NCBI GenBank assembly: GCA_947561715.1
Contig: OX387203.1
Span: 18,600,001-18,664,000 of the forward strand
Direction: 5' to 3'
DNA from: Ascidia mentula
Lineage: Eukaryota > Chordata > Ascidiacea > Phlebobranchia > Ascidiidae
DNA length: 64,000 nucleotides
Part shown: in pieces, positions 47,601 to 58,300 of the stretch
Position numbering within the stretch: the first letter of the stretch is position 1
Layout: each line of letters opens with the position of its first letter
The notes under the pieces: generated by a model
Told to the model about the DNA's origin: nothing
The model's input: only the letters and a program-made list of their open reading frames with translations
The model's database searches: none
Translations under genes and position numbers: made by a program

Positions 47601-50600
47601 TATGTATTTCGTTCGCTGTGGCACCGGTGGTTGGTATGTATTTCGTTCGCTGTGGGACCGGTGGTTGGTATGTATTTCGTTCGCTGTGGCACGGGTGCTT
47701 GGTATGTATTTCGTTCGCTGTGGCACCGGTGGTTGGTATGTATTTCGTTCGCTGTGGGACCGGTGGTTGGTATGTATTTCGTTCGCTGTGGCACGGGTGC
47801 TTGGTATGTATTTCGTTCGCTGTGGCACCGGTGGTTGGTATGTATTTCGTTCGCTGTGGGACCGGTGGTTGGTATGTATTTCGTTCGCTGTGGCACGGGT
47901 GCTTGGTATGTATTTCGTTCGCTGTGGCACCGGTTGTTGGTATGTATTTCGTTCGCTGTGGTACCGGTGCTTGGTATGTATTTCGTTCGCTGTGGCACGG
48001 GTGCTTGGTATGTATTTCGTTCGCTGTGGCACCGGTGGTTGGTATGTATTTCGTTCGCTGTGGGACCGGTGGTTGGTATGTATTTCGTTCGCTGTGGCAC
48101 GGGTGCTTGGTATGTATTTCGTTCGCTGTGGCACCGGTGGTTGGTATGTATTTCGTTCGCTGTGGGACCGGTGGTTGGTATGTATTTCGTTCGCTGTGGC
48201 ACCGGTGGTTGGTATGTATTTCGTTCGCTGTGGGACCGGTGGTTGGTATGTAACTATGTATTTCGTTCGCTGTGGCACCGGTGGTTGGTATGTATTTCGT
48301 TCGCTGTGGCACCGGTGGTTGGTATGTATTTCGTTCGCTGTGGCATTGGTGGTTGTGATGTTGAAACACCAAAATATACTTATGAATCCACAGTAAAGTT
48401 GGTGCTATAACTTGAAATTTTACGGAGGTATAGACAGTAAAATGTAGGCAAGTTTTGACAGTATGATTTGGTAAATTACCCAAAAAAACATTGTAACATA
48501 TACATACATTTTGCCGTAAAATTTACGGGACGGGTTCGTCTTTTTACTGACAGTAGTTTTTACTGTAAAATTTTTTAACAGTGTAATGGTAAGATAAGGA
48601 GCACAGAGGTAGAGGTTAGTCTGGAGCAGTGCTGGCAAGTACGCATATGCAAAATGCAATCAAAAACGAAATACCTGGCATCTCCATTCTCCGATGTGTA
48701 ACACAAATCAGATTTATCATCACAATCGGCAATGCCATCCCATAGAAACATCTGCGGAAGATTGCAATTCCGGCCATTCCGAACACATTTGAATCCATGT
48801 CCATTATTCCAGTGTTGGAAAGCTGGGCAGTCATTGCAAGGATCGCCATCACAAACAGTCGAACGTTTCCAACAAGTTGAATTCGGACACTGGAAGTGGG
48901 AAGGGCATCCACCGTCACAAGGTGTTTTTCCAACACATTGGATTATTCCTTTGCAAAACTCCTCCACTCTTAGGGCGCATACTTTGTTTGAATTGTAGGT
49001 GTCAAACTTGTTGTCGCAACTGTAACGAAGTAATATATTAGGTCGGATAATAATAGTTTTGGGAGATTTGCGTTTGTAAATGTTGAAACATGAAAAGTCG
49101 TCATGGCGGATAATCTGCAATTGTTAAGTTTGGTTTGAAATAAACTAGATTAATGCCAACTAGTCATGCACGATTGTGTATGCAAATGTGTGAATAACAA
49201 TACACAATCTACGACTTCACAATAATGTAGCGTAACATCTGTTGAAAAAAACTAATGGAAAGCAAATTGGAGCCAATGTTATAAATTTTGTGAGCTGTAA
49301 ACAGTTGACCACTGTTTCGCACTATAAGGTCTCATCAGTGCAGCTTGGTGCGACTGTTGTAGACGATCATGCCGACTATCCGGTCAGGCAAATACTTCTA
49401 CATTGTGGTGACTATACAGCCACCGTCATCTGAAGCCACTCTGTGCAAAGCCAGCCCAGCCCTTGTCTGTGCTGCTGTTGTTTTGAGAGGAGAGTTGAGA
49501 TGCCAGTGAAAGAGGCTGAACCGTTTGCAACGGACGACAACCTTGACGTTGAAGACCGCTTTAACCCTCAGCTTTAAAAACTTTTTCAACTGATAAAAGA
49601 ACGTAAAGTGCATATATGACACGGCCATGGCAACTTTGCGTAAAACTAAAGGAACATCTACAACAAACATACATCCAAAGTTTTACGGTTCTACGTCAAA
49701 CAAAAAAATGTAGAAAACTCCACGAAAAGTAACGGCGACAAAAAATCGTAAACCTTTTGCGCTAAGGAGAAAAGCACAGCGCACAAGGCGCTCGAGTCGA
49801 AAAAATGCATTGTTTAGATAGATGAAGGCACATTTTTTGCAGATATCGAATAGTTTCAAAAATAGGAGAATCCACAGATTGCGTAACCTTAAAGGTCAGG
49901 ACAGGCTTATTTGTCCCTAATTAACGGAAGACCATAGGGTATAGCAGAAACGACATTACTCTGTACTCCGATAAGACAGGAATGGTGCGTTTCTTTGCTC
50001 AGTGACATTACATGACGTCATTTTGGGTGTGATGTCATAACTATAACTTCCCCTTTATGTTGACTTTAATTTGATGATTCCAACATTTCGTAAATCATTT
50101 ATGACGCGAACTCGTAGGCAACGCTATACTGTCGGACAAAAAGTGGTACTATGACAGAATAATCAGCCAATTGGGTCGGTTTTTCTCGGCGATCTTTGTC
50201 AGTCTCAAAATTCAATTATATCTTCTATATCTTTTGCTGTGAGTGGACAAAACGACAAAGCTAAACTAACGGTTTGTTTCTGTCGTGTTTTTAAATGTTT
50301 ATGTATCACGTTAGCGATCATAATACTGTAACAACAAGAACACCCTGTCCCAGTAACTGTTTTATTATTACACAACTAAATAAGACATAATAGGTCGAAC
50401 AGCGGCCTTCTGACTTCAGCTTAAATTAACATAAAAATCCGTTTATTGCACTTGTTCACATTTTGTCCCCTGTTTAATGCAATATTACGCTAAACCAGTT
50501 TTAGATTCTTTTGCATTCCTACGCATACGGCTTGCTGCCAGCACTGACGCACGACCGCAGCGCCTTCTATGAAATCACGCAACAACATCTCGCTTTCGCA

Positions 50601-53600
50601 TGATTTCGTTCACAGCGGCAAAAGTGCGACTTTGATCAGCTCTATCTCAGAAACCAGTCGCCGTATCAAGCTACTTTTTTCGCCAAAAATGTTCTAAAGT
50701 TATGAACGGATCTTTTTTTGAATATTAGCATGTTACATTTGTACGTGTCATATGCACTTTAAGATGACCATAATGTGTACGGTGGCAAGAGATTGGTGAT
50801 AATACAAGCATCAGTACTCGTTCATTAGATTAAGACCTCAGAGGCGGGCGCAGCTTCGCTCATCCAAACGACAGAAGCCCGACTCGTATCCCATCCTTGG
50901 TTCAAATCCCGGTGAGATATCGCCACAACTCCAATGGTTCCTACTGAAGCATCCACGCAACCCGTTGCCATATCCACCCCAAAGTCAACCATGCGGGACG
51001 ACGGTATTACCAAAATGCGGTTTCGCAAATGGAAGAAAACATCGTACTGCCACACTACATACGCATCATCAGGCAAGCATCCTAAATGTCTATGTGGCAA
51101 AGCTCATTCAAAATAACGCTGTGACGACTGGGCTCCGGATGAAGCCCATCCCGTTGCAACAACACAAACTGCCTTTGTTTATTGATTAGTTGAACATGTG
51201 GCACATGTTATATTCTAATGCCCGATGAGAAGGTTGTGTGTAACTATATGAGGCAATAATACTAAATGAATTCAACACAACCCGTTTTTAATCAGCCAAT
51301 ATCTTGCTCGTTTGTTGTTGTTTTTGACAATGGCACCTACTTCGTAGATACGTGTGTGCATTTTGGACTTCCGGTTCCATCCTCTTAAACTCGGCGCCTC
51401 TGCACGGATTGGTTGTTACGACGCGGTCAACATCCCCCTCTTTGTTGACCTCTCACTTCTCTCCTCCTTTAAAACATTATTACAAACTCCGACATACTGG
51501 AAACCCCCAACCTTTCCTTATTGAATACAACCTTGGAATGCCCATAGCTAAAATACTCGACTTTGGGATCAGACCCTCACTGTCATTTCTGCACAACCAC
51601 ACTTTAAATCTTTAAACATCTTTTTCACGACTGCCTATCCATCCAGCTCTTACTAACTCTGGTAAACAAAAACCCCCAACGCACTTCTCCTTAACTTTCC
51701 CAAAACTCCCACAACCTAACACAACCTACGCCACAACCCTTGTGGCCCTTCTGAACACCTCTATGTTGCCATATTATTAGGAAACCCGTAACTGAATCTG
51801 TTATGACCCCCGCCCTTTGAACAAGATCCCCATCACCTAATCCAGTCACTTAAACATTCTATAAACTTTAAGCTAGCAATCCAGCGGAACAGAGACAACA
51901 CCTTTTCTGAATCCGTCCTATAGCCGATGTCAACATTCTATAAATAACGTTCTCTTCACCCCATTCTTACATCCGCAAAACTTAAACCTGTACCATTACT
52001 TAATAAGTTCTTAAATTTAATTATTGTTTTTTTCCTTTTTACGTTTAACATAACTTCCTCTTTCTGGCGTTTCCGTTTCTACCCTCTTTGCTCTTCTCCC
52101 ACATTTTTCTTTCTCTGTAATATTATGTAACATGTGTTTTCCGCATTTTGCCATCGTTTATATGATTTCTGTTTAGATTGCTTTGTCTAAGTTTTTGTGA
52201 TATTCGTGGTGGCGGATTAGTTTTCCCGTACATAAAAAGAAAAGAAACAGTGGCTATCTGTCTGCTATCACATAATTCATATTATTGTATCCACTTAGCT
52301 TGCATGCAAGATAAGCCAATCCTGCCAAAATTATCCACAAGAAACTTTTTACAAATTTGCCATCAATCCAAGCAACCATTTCACGTTTCTGGTTTTACTC
52401 CCGCCATTAAAAACTCTTTTTTTACCACGACGGGATTCGAACCCAGGATATCCCGGCCACGACTTTCTTCTTGGTATGGAGGGGTGGCCAACTTATCAGC
52501 GAAAGCAATCGAGCTTCTGAATAACCGACTCACATGCGACGGGAATATTTAAAAGTTGGATCGAATTTTGGGGAAGTTTCCTGTATATTTTCGCAGAACC
52601 ATGTTAGCTGATTGAGTTGGATTTGGGCAGAAAACCTACGTGGGGTTTCTGCGACGTCGCATTTAAGGTAGTTTGCGTAGTTGTGTTGGATTACCGAAGA
52701 ATTAAAGTGCGCATTTTACAAACAAAAGCTTTTACGTCGGTACGTGCGACAGGTACTGAATTTACAAGAAAGTAGACCAGAATAACATTAAATACGTGCC
52801 TGTTGTAAGTGGGTATACACTTTTCGTGCGCTATAATGGTCAGTTACTTAACACAAAGTTTAAGAAGTAAATGCATTGTGATTGTAACTTATTTATACCA
52901 CCTACAATATCAAAAATATTTTAACTTTCGTTCTGCGGCAAAAATGTTTTGCTGGGGAAACTAGAAAAGGCACAGAATGTTGCTTCTTTGTATTGTCGAA
53001 TAATACCACATGTGTGGTAATAATGGCACGTGTTACGGAACAATACGCCACGTGTTTGGTAACAATGCTCATTTTGAAAACAATGTGTTAAACTGGCGAA
53101 CATGAAACTTTTAGTTTTCTCGGTAAATTATGCAAAAAGATTGACGATTACGTTTATTTAAAATTTTGTAAAGTCAACGCAAACTGTGATGCGATCGAAG
53201 TATTGGCCACCCCTGATATAAACCTTTACTTATCTTAGATTCACTCTTTGCGCCACCCACTGGCCACTTCTTACCTCAACAACATTATTGTTGCGTGGGA
53301 GTGTTTCGCAATCAATAATTTCCTTTCAATATTGAAGAAAAAACACTTCTGAATGAATGGGGTTTTGAAACTGTCTCCGAATTTAATACAAACTATTCAA
53401 AATTGGTTATTTCAAGTAAAGTCAAACCCTGATAACATCGTCTATTGGTTGGTCAAAACTAATACAACGAATGTAGGGAACATATTTAAGTGCTTTCACC
53501 TCATGTAAGGACTGGTGAGGTTTTCGAGATAAGTGGGAAAGTTGGCCGGTTTCTCATCACTTCTGTCACTGCAGTCGGGATCAGCATCACAAAACCACCC

Positions 53601-54555
53601 AGCCATCACCTTCCTCCCATCATCACAAGTGAACTCTGCACAAAACACATGAATGTAAATCTATTTGAAATCTATAGAAATCTGTAAAACTAACGAATAA
53701 TTTAGATTAATTGAGAGTTTATGATTTGTAACAAAATACTTACTATCGCCACGTTTATACTGTGCTGAAGCAATTGTGATGAAGGAGAGCAGGATTCCAA
53801 CCACCTTCAACCAATACCTGATAAAAACACAAAGAGTTTATATCTTGTAATGATATATTTCTCTAACTCAGGGGAATGACGTCATCATTAATTTTTGGTG
53901 GACTTTCACAAACTTTATGTCCAAGAAACACTGCAAGGTTAAGTTAACTGGTAACCTCCAAAATGGCTTTTATATCAACCGTCGTCACTTTTTTCTGTTT
54001 GTTTTTATTCTCATCAGCTTGTTGCTCAAACGCTCAGAATAATATTCAGTAGTTTTCGCCAAATCTCGACAGCTCACTGAACCTTACATTGAAAGAGTTT
54101 TTTTGTCATTTTTGGCAAAACAAAAGTTTAATCACCACACTGGTTCAACCATACGTCTGATATAAATACTTCAAACCACGTTTAGTTTACTCCAGCACAT
54201 AAAAAGGCTCGGCAAATATTGTAAGCGACCGTTGATAACCAGATTTCAGATTGTGATCTGGTATAATTTTGGCGCGATAGGAACGGAACAAAATTTCGTC
54301 CCGTACTTACTTTGATTCACATACTAGGCCGAGTTGAACCTAACTTAACAAACCCTAGTCTCAGCCATGATATGAATTTGCAGAGAAATAACAACATCAA
54401 ATAGTTAAAAATGACCGCGCTTGGTTTGACCAGAGAAAATATTTATTTTCATTATTATCGAGCAAAATGTAGGCTTATTTATGGTTTCTCTGGGAAAAAT
54501 GTGGCTGTTTATTAACTTGGAGATAATTTAAATAGCTCACAAACCTTGTTCCCAT
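33629..54555 (-). CDS. LDLa-repeat, relaxin-receptor/LGR-like G-protein-coupled receptor
   Basis: Fourteen minus-strand exons with GT/AG borders and matching phases: 54,545-54,555; 53,744-53,817; 53,500-53,635; 48,675-49,019; 41,700-41,882; 41,268-41,642; 40,921-41,091; 39,332-39,404; 36,641-36,943; 36,291-36,422; 35,442-35,606; 35,070-35,366; 34,277-34,701; 33,629-34,217. They total 1,093 codons including the stop. Residues 1-22 are a signal peptide (VVGILLSFITIASA). LDLa-type modules follow (DADPDCSDRSDE; VCDGDPCNDC; DCDDKSDLC; VCDDVIDCPDMSDEC; VCDGFINCKDKSDE; NCDNQSDEINC; DCSDWSDEC). The seven-helix domain runs from about residue 640, with GNLVVM in helix 1, TDFLCWVP in helix 6 and NPLIY in helix 7. 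No leucine-rich repeats are visible, unlike relaxin receptors and GRL101. The DRY-equivalent is F-R-L. Probably a plasma-membrane receptor; ligand unknown. The 11-nt first coding exon and the 53,500 donor are least certain. Confidence 0.82.
36944..39331. other. Receptor intron without recognised content
   Basis: 2.4-kb intron between exons 39,332-39,404 and 36,641-36,943. Short open frames on both strands show no domains. No repeat with clear ends was recognised. Confidence 0.45.
39938..40719. mobile_element. 782-bp terminal-inverted-repeat element (MITE-like), TA target duplication
   Basis: Left end AAGGCCCGTTTACA and right end TGTAAACGGGCCTT are inverted copies, each bounded by a TA, as expected of Tc1/mariner-type or related insertions. 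No transposase frame is present, so it is non-autonomous. Subterminal regions are rich in 'gtgctg/gtgcc' phrases. It contains a 25-bp minisatellite and lies in the receptor intron between exons 40,921-41,091 and 39,332-39,404. Confidence 0.8.
40342..40495 (+). repeat. 25-bp minisatellite, about 6 units
   Basis: Unit 'gccttaagtatgtaacacag' plus 'cacat', repeated with a 25-bp period; later units have 'gtacat' and one has 'taagacag'. Entirely within the 782-bp element. Confidence 0.9.
42064..43555 (+). other. 5' part of the CACTA element
   Basis: Holds the left terminal and subterminal repeats and probably the promoter and first exon(s) of the transposase. A 163-codon open frame at 43,099-43,590 has no recognised domain. 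Short 'ctgtgattcattttttcaca' phrases recur at 43,050 and 43,231. Confidence 0.5.
43556..45298 (+). CDS. CACTA-type transposase (580-residue open frame)
   Basis: One uninterrupted frame. Features typical of animal CACTA/EnSpm-like transposases: 'DFADGLVF', 'GDILGSHWLGGF' (possible first Asp), a cysteine pair 'FCRYC', 'AHDIFEGV' (possible second acidic site), 'RPKHHYMLHY' and 'RFESKHSYFKRI' (possible catalytic Glu). Assigning those three acids to the catalytic triad is inference. The protein would cut and rejoin the element's CACTG ends. The frame shows no stop, so the copy may be recent. The first residues of this frame look non-conserved, so the true N terminus probably comes from an upstream exon. 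The SAM gene starts 57 bp after the stop codon, on the same strand. Confidence 0.8.
   Translation: MPKSTSYWGRCSFHYIPILQTIKSMFKDSLVKHQFLNPINHTTGITDFADGLVFKSNHLFQQEKHCIKIILYQDAFEIVNPLGSAKKKHKILAVYYTLANFYPWNRSKVDSFQLVQLCKDKDATESNKDSLFRPLIDDLKLLENEGIDIGVGFTVRGSVLMICGDILGSHWLGGFTTNFSTSSNFCRYCSVTRSEFKENCTMKKNMLTKLDYNSHLFHDGSVKGSIFNELQFFHVCNPGLPPCTAHDIFEGVVAFDMMLYISYLVKNRWFTWEIVNGRIEEFSYTPSDALSKPPKLNPTSKRLSGNASQNWCTLRLFPLFILNKIQNTEDDVWKLLLCLRSIVEFISSTSHNEDSVCYLNFLVSQYLENRTTLFPNIALRPKHHYMLHYSWAILQFGPLVYYSTLRFESKHSYFKRIIRHKNFKNVCYSLSHSHQLLQSCLLECGYFGPEVEIVCGNVSYPQEIIDAVKNFGVDALKCVFVKSAKFNCTLFQINMYVIISKVNLDLQLGLLIGLFIHEGSLHCIVRKHLACCYPHYGVYTISPQLSEICCVSVHTLPSHAPFFIYNVNGAKIFALKQSVL
45356..47345 (+). CDS. 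SAM-domain protein of the CACTA element (SAMD3-like)
   Basis: Seven exons by splice signals and phase: 45,356-45,551; 45,610-45,812; 45,967-46,499; 46,558-46,720; 46,885-46,948; 47,004-47,169; 47,228-47,345, giving 480 residues with no internal stop. The N-terminal 65 residues resemble a sterile alpha motif (FLESLGVLTLKDLEHVDTSD, LLGIFNLVQARKLLKA). The rest resembles the SAMD3-like family: 'SFKIPWNKCSPKLMDILESG', 'VEKYPDSFRDLIDG', 'YGVVNWKPD', and near the end 'YYVFNISYPK'. Several introns are only 55-60 nt. Being inside the terminal repeats and next to the transposase, it is probably an accessory protein of the element; its biochemical role is unknown. Confidence 0.75.
47370..48357. repeat. 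34-bp minisatellite, about 29 units, with 102-bp triplet order
   Basis: Unit 'tatttcgttcgctgtggcac' plus 'cggtggttggtatg'. Three versions (cacgggtgc, caccggtgg, gaccggtgg) alternate regularly, making a 102-bp higher-order unit. No stop codon falls in several frames of either strand, which produces apparent proteins of 235-397 residues; those are artefacts of composition. It lies between the SAM gene's stop and the right end of the CACTA element. Confidence 0.95.
50850..50930 (+). mobile_element. Possible tRNA-derived SINE head
   Basis: A B-box-like sequence (GGTTCAAATCCC) lies at about 50,898-50,909, with a weak A-box-like region some 40 bases earlier. It does not fold into a full tRNA by eye and has no clear tail; a decayed SINE is the most likely reading. 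Confidence 0.3.
51360..52120 (+). other. Pyrimidine-rich tract of unknown nature
   Basis: For about 750 bases the plus strand is strikingly rich in C and T and poor in G (for example 'ccccctctttgttgacctct', 'aacaaaaacccccaacgcac'). An 87-codon open frame at 51,352-51,615 has no recognised domain. It could be an old element remnant; no family identified. Confidence 0.35.
52422..52545 (-). mobile_element. tRNA-derived SINE, minus strand (same family as 2,464-2,578)
   Basis: On the minus strand: 'agaagaaagtcgtggccgg', then B box GGGTTCGAATCCC, then CGTGGTAAAAAAAGAGTT. The B-box region and the A-rich tail align with the SINE in duplication copy A. It lies in the receptor's 4.5-kb intron. Confidence 0.6.
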
Positions 54556-55314
54556 TTTTGGTCTGGGGTCAACACGACAGAACCTGCACTGATCCGTCCT
54601 AAATCCACCCTCTGATCAACCAACGACTTCTGCAAGGCCAACGACTTTATGATATGGATTTATTGCAGCAAAACTACCCATACCTGTATAAGATTGAAAA
54701 GTTTGTTTGCAAATGTGCTGGCCTTAATCACAGCAAAATATCCTAACTTTGAAAAACAATATTTGCAGATGTTTCATAGAAACGGAAATCAAAATGAATA
54801 TATTTATTTCAGTGAAGAGAGAAGCCTAGTTTCTATTTAAGCAACCTTTCTACTTCCTATAGGTTTAAATCTCCACCCCATAAGCGGCAATTAAACATAT
54901 CCACATATTGCCGCACTAATATATGGATTTTACGCATTCTTCCTTTATATTCTGACATTTAAAACTGACAGTTTTTATTCCACTGTCTTTCACACGTCTC
55001 AAAGACATCCTGTGAAACAAACGTCATTGTGTGAAACTAAAAAATCCAAATTATGACAAACGTTGAAAAGGATTTCCTCGATTCATGCAGTCTACCATTG
55101 CACTCGCTTGTCCCAGGGTTGTAATACTGATGTGTTGAGACGCACGCAACCACCATTGATTCAAATATTTGTGTTCCTACAAACACTTCGTGAAGATTAG
55201 TAATAAGAACAATACTTATTATAATGACTGACTCGTACACGCCAAGTCCTTACGGAAAAAACTGCAGCTCTTCTGCTTTCTAATGAAATTCAAAATTATA
55301 TCCTTGAGGTGGAA
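54556..55314. other. Upstream flank of the receptor gene
   Basis: Presumed 5' untranslated and promoter region of the receptor on the minus strand. No clear TATA box or other element was recognised. Confidence 0.4.
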
Positions 55315-58300
55315 TGTCAAACTAAAAGGTGGTATCACAGGAATTTCCTACGTTTTGATCAGTTAAGTTGTAATCGTACAAGATATTGTGTGTATTTAAT
55401 CTGTTTAAATCAACGCAGGCTGAACACGAGCCAATGCAAAATATTTGATATGTATAGAATTCCTCTCGTCATTGGGAAAACAAAACGTGGATGTGTAAAA
55501 TGAATATATTTATACACTATAACATCCCAACCCCCTTATACCGCACTCATATGTTCCGGTGTTATAATATTTAATATTCTAAGACGCAACAAGCAATAAC
55601 TTTAAACACATGTGTTTTTTCCAACTAATTTTTGAAAGAAAAGCAATAATAATTATGCGTGGGGATTTCTATGGTCAACTCACCATCAAATTTCCTCGGT
55701 TTTGACGAAACAAAATCCTTTTACCACCCTTTGACAATTAAGGTTTAAAAGTCAAAATGGCAGATAATATTATAAAAGTTAATAAGGAGTATTCACTGGA
55801 TAGGCGAATTGTTTTGTGGTGGCGCGGATTAAAAGTGAATGTTGTAAAATAACTGTGTTGACTTCTTCCGTTTCGAAAGATGCGTCGTATAAAGTTAAAG
55901 AATATGGGCAGTGTATAATTTCAACGTTGGGGAAGATCTTACCTTGCTTCCCGCACATTTTTATTTTAACGCTCAGTGTTCCTCTTCAACAGCGTGACAA
56001 TGACTTCCTGCTCAGCATTGAAATATTTCCACAATCATTAGGTTGCAACCATGGTTGCAAGTTGATTGACAGCTTCTTGCTCTGCGCTTCCCGCGTGTCG
56101 ATAAATTATTGACACGTTGTCTTGGAATTTTTATTTATTCGCATACATCGAACGGGAAAACATAGCCATAATACCGTCCAGTCATCGACGTTTTGTGTGT
56201 ATATTGCCCATACCCAACAGAAGAACAGAATGTAATTAACAAAGATATATATGCATTTTTTGGCCCTTGTGGGACTGAACTTAGAATTCATGTTTATTTC
56301 CCTACGGTTTAAACTTGGATTTTGCCGCGACAATCAGATTTATTCCGTAAATGGTTTCATGGATCCATGATATTTTATGTTTCGTATTTGTTGTTCATTG
56401 GCGTAGTTAACGTGCAAAATAAAAATGATTTCATTTGTAAGCTGTGATGATTTCATGATTCAGTTACATGACTTGATTCACTTACATGATTCAGTTAAAA
56501 TGTAATCGTGCGGGATATTGTGTATATTTGACGAAATAAATCGCTTTCAATATCAATGGACATATGTTTAACTCAACGCACGCTGATAAAACATCCAAAT
56601 TATTTGACGGCGATCAAATGTATGCCATATTTTGCACCCATTTTACTGATCACGCTTAAAAAACGTCCTGGTATAAAAACGTCGTTGCGTCAAACGAATG
56701 CATATATGTGGAAACGACGCAGGAGTTCACTGCGCTGGTGACCGAACTAGAATATTGAACACGCCCGGTTTCTGACCACAAATACAAAGTTGATTTTTAC
56801 TTTGCAGATGGAAGCAAAGTCTGACAAATCAGCCATTGCAAAAAAGGTGCAGACCTTACAGGTCGTAACAGTGTGTACACCTGTCTGCAGCTATCAAAAC
56901 AGTGTAATTCGATAGCATTGGCCTATACGCTATTTCACTCACAGTTCGCCAAGTATCAACACAAATTACACTAAGCGTGGGTGCCAAGTTGACTTGCTCA
57001 AATGCATTTACAAATGCAAATGCGTTTATAATGTTATTATCGCAAGTAACAAGCAGGCCTAGACGAAATTAAGCAGGATTATTTTATTTTTAAAAGGAAT
57101 TTTTAAAACATGAAACCAAAAGGAAGATCTGAGTTGTTGCTGCCTTTCAGGTGAATAATACGTGGGGTGGTGATAAAGACGAATAGATGTATTGGTATTT
57201 ATACTTTCATTACAAACACGGCAACGTAACGTTGGGTTGTTTTCGTTGTTTTCGATGGTTTCCTTCAATTTATTCTAAAACGCAGGATAGTTGTACTAAA
57301 ATTTTTTATGTAAACATTGCGTTTGTTGGTATTTTTGCGTTCAAAATCTTGAAAGAATTTGTCTCGAGTTATTTGAGCTTTTTGTGCAAAGTGGTTTTGA
57401 AATTAATGTTTCCGAGCAGTGTTCTTGATGTAAACACTTAAAAAACTTGGACGTAAGGCAGGAATGTTACTAAAGGGGGGGATTGGAAGAAATTTGTACA
57501 GAACTTATTAATGTAGAGCAAATATTGCCGTACATTTTGCCATTTATGTTTTATGATCGAACAACTCCTGGGTTTCCATCAAAAAACAGCAATCTGTGAA
57601 GCAAACTTCGGTAAAAACTGACATACAGTGATCTCTAAATTTTTCATAATATATTAACAGACGATCATTTTTAAAATATTCAACAACAACTGCCGCCAAA
57701 CCGCGGCAAAATGTCGAATCTGACAAAGAACAATTGCTTGAAATCCAGATGTCATAATTAGTCTTGTTTCATCCACGCTTGTACTGCAATACATACTGTA
57801 ACCACGTACACTGCGCTGGAACAAACAATACCCCCCGACAAGAGGATTTCACACTTCACCAAAACTCACACTTTGAACGGACATTCAAAGATTTCGGAGG
57901 CGCAGGGTTCAAATTGATCTAAAGTCAGTGGTTCCCTGCCTATGATACGCGAAAGACATCCAGGTGGAACTGTTTGGCGCTAACAATTTAGCTTGTATAT
58001 TTAACGTTTAAAATCATTTAGAAACCATTAAGTATTCCACGAAAACAAGGTTTAAAGATGACACTTTCCTCAATTGTGCCATAGATCATAAAGTTTTCAG
58101 GCAATGCAGCCCAGCTCGATCAGCCACTTTTTCCTGACAAGTCAGAGCGAGAGTTTGGTATATACTGTGGCCAAGATACACCATAGATTATTTTTTTTGT
58201 TTAAGTGTAGAGCAAATGTACAGGATTTTAAAATGGTACGCGATGTTACTCAGGTTGGAACCACTGGTCTGAGCGGTCAAATATTCAAAGGACCTGCCGG

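Larger units (their letters stand above)
42064..48583 (+). mobile_element. Complete-looking CACTA (EnSpm-type) DNA transposon, 6,520 bp
   Basis: Begins CACTGTTAAAAATTTT and ends with the inverted AAAATTTTTTAACAGTG; both ends abut TAA (42,061-42,063 and 48,584-48,586), a 3-bp target duplication as CACTA elements make. Subterminal regions hold several copies of 'cgtaaaattttacg'-like motifs (42,080-42,175 and 48,418-48,570), the usual transposase-binding arrangement. Two plus-strand genes lie inside: a transposase (43,556-45,298) and a SAM-domain protein (45,356-47,345), followed by a 34-bp minisatellite. It is inserted in a receptor intron, 91 bp from the splice donor at 48,674. Confidence 0.9.
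40921..49019 (-). other. Duplicated two-exon cysteine-rich module of the receptor
   Basis: Exons 48,675-49,019 plus 41,700-41,882 form one module; 41,268-41,642 plus 40,921-41,091 form the second. Phases are the same (each module opens with one leftover base, breaks after AG|A, and closes in phase 2). Both read 'CPSHFQCPNS' ... 'NCLP/NLPQMFLWDG'-type LDLa sequence, then 'RDIR...CFQC...SVCDD/NVCDD'. The transposon at 42,064-48,583 separates the two exons of the first module. An acceptor at about 49,118 is an alternative 5' limit for exon 48,675-49,019. Confidence 0.8.
49020..53499. other. Receptor intron of 4.5 kb with repeat fragments
   Basis: Contains a CTGATGA/GAAAC motif (49,314-49,338), a possible tRNA-derived repeat near 50,850-50,930, a pyrimidine-rich tract (51,360-52,120), a SINE (52,422-52,545) and a fragment of the repeat family seen at 29.5 and 59.5 kb (52,975-53,170). 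No additional receptor exon was recognised, but small exons could be missed. Confidence 0.5.

Noticed and set aside
47290-48483. Open frames of 235-397 codons on both strands
   Set aside because: They are produced by a 34-bp minisatellite without stop codons in several frames; simultaneous opening on both strands marks them as artefacts.
48616-48936. Second open frame over the LDLa exon
   Set aside because: Out of frame with the cysteine-rich reading supported by splice phases; a shadow of the receptor exon.
50890-50920. Genuine tRNA gene
   Set aside because: Only a B-box-like motif is present; no full cloverleaf could be drawn, so a SINE remnant is more likely. The same applies to 2,464-2,578 and 52,422-52,545.
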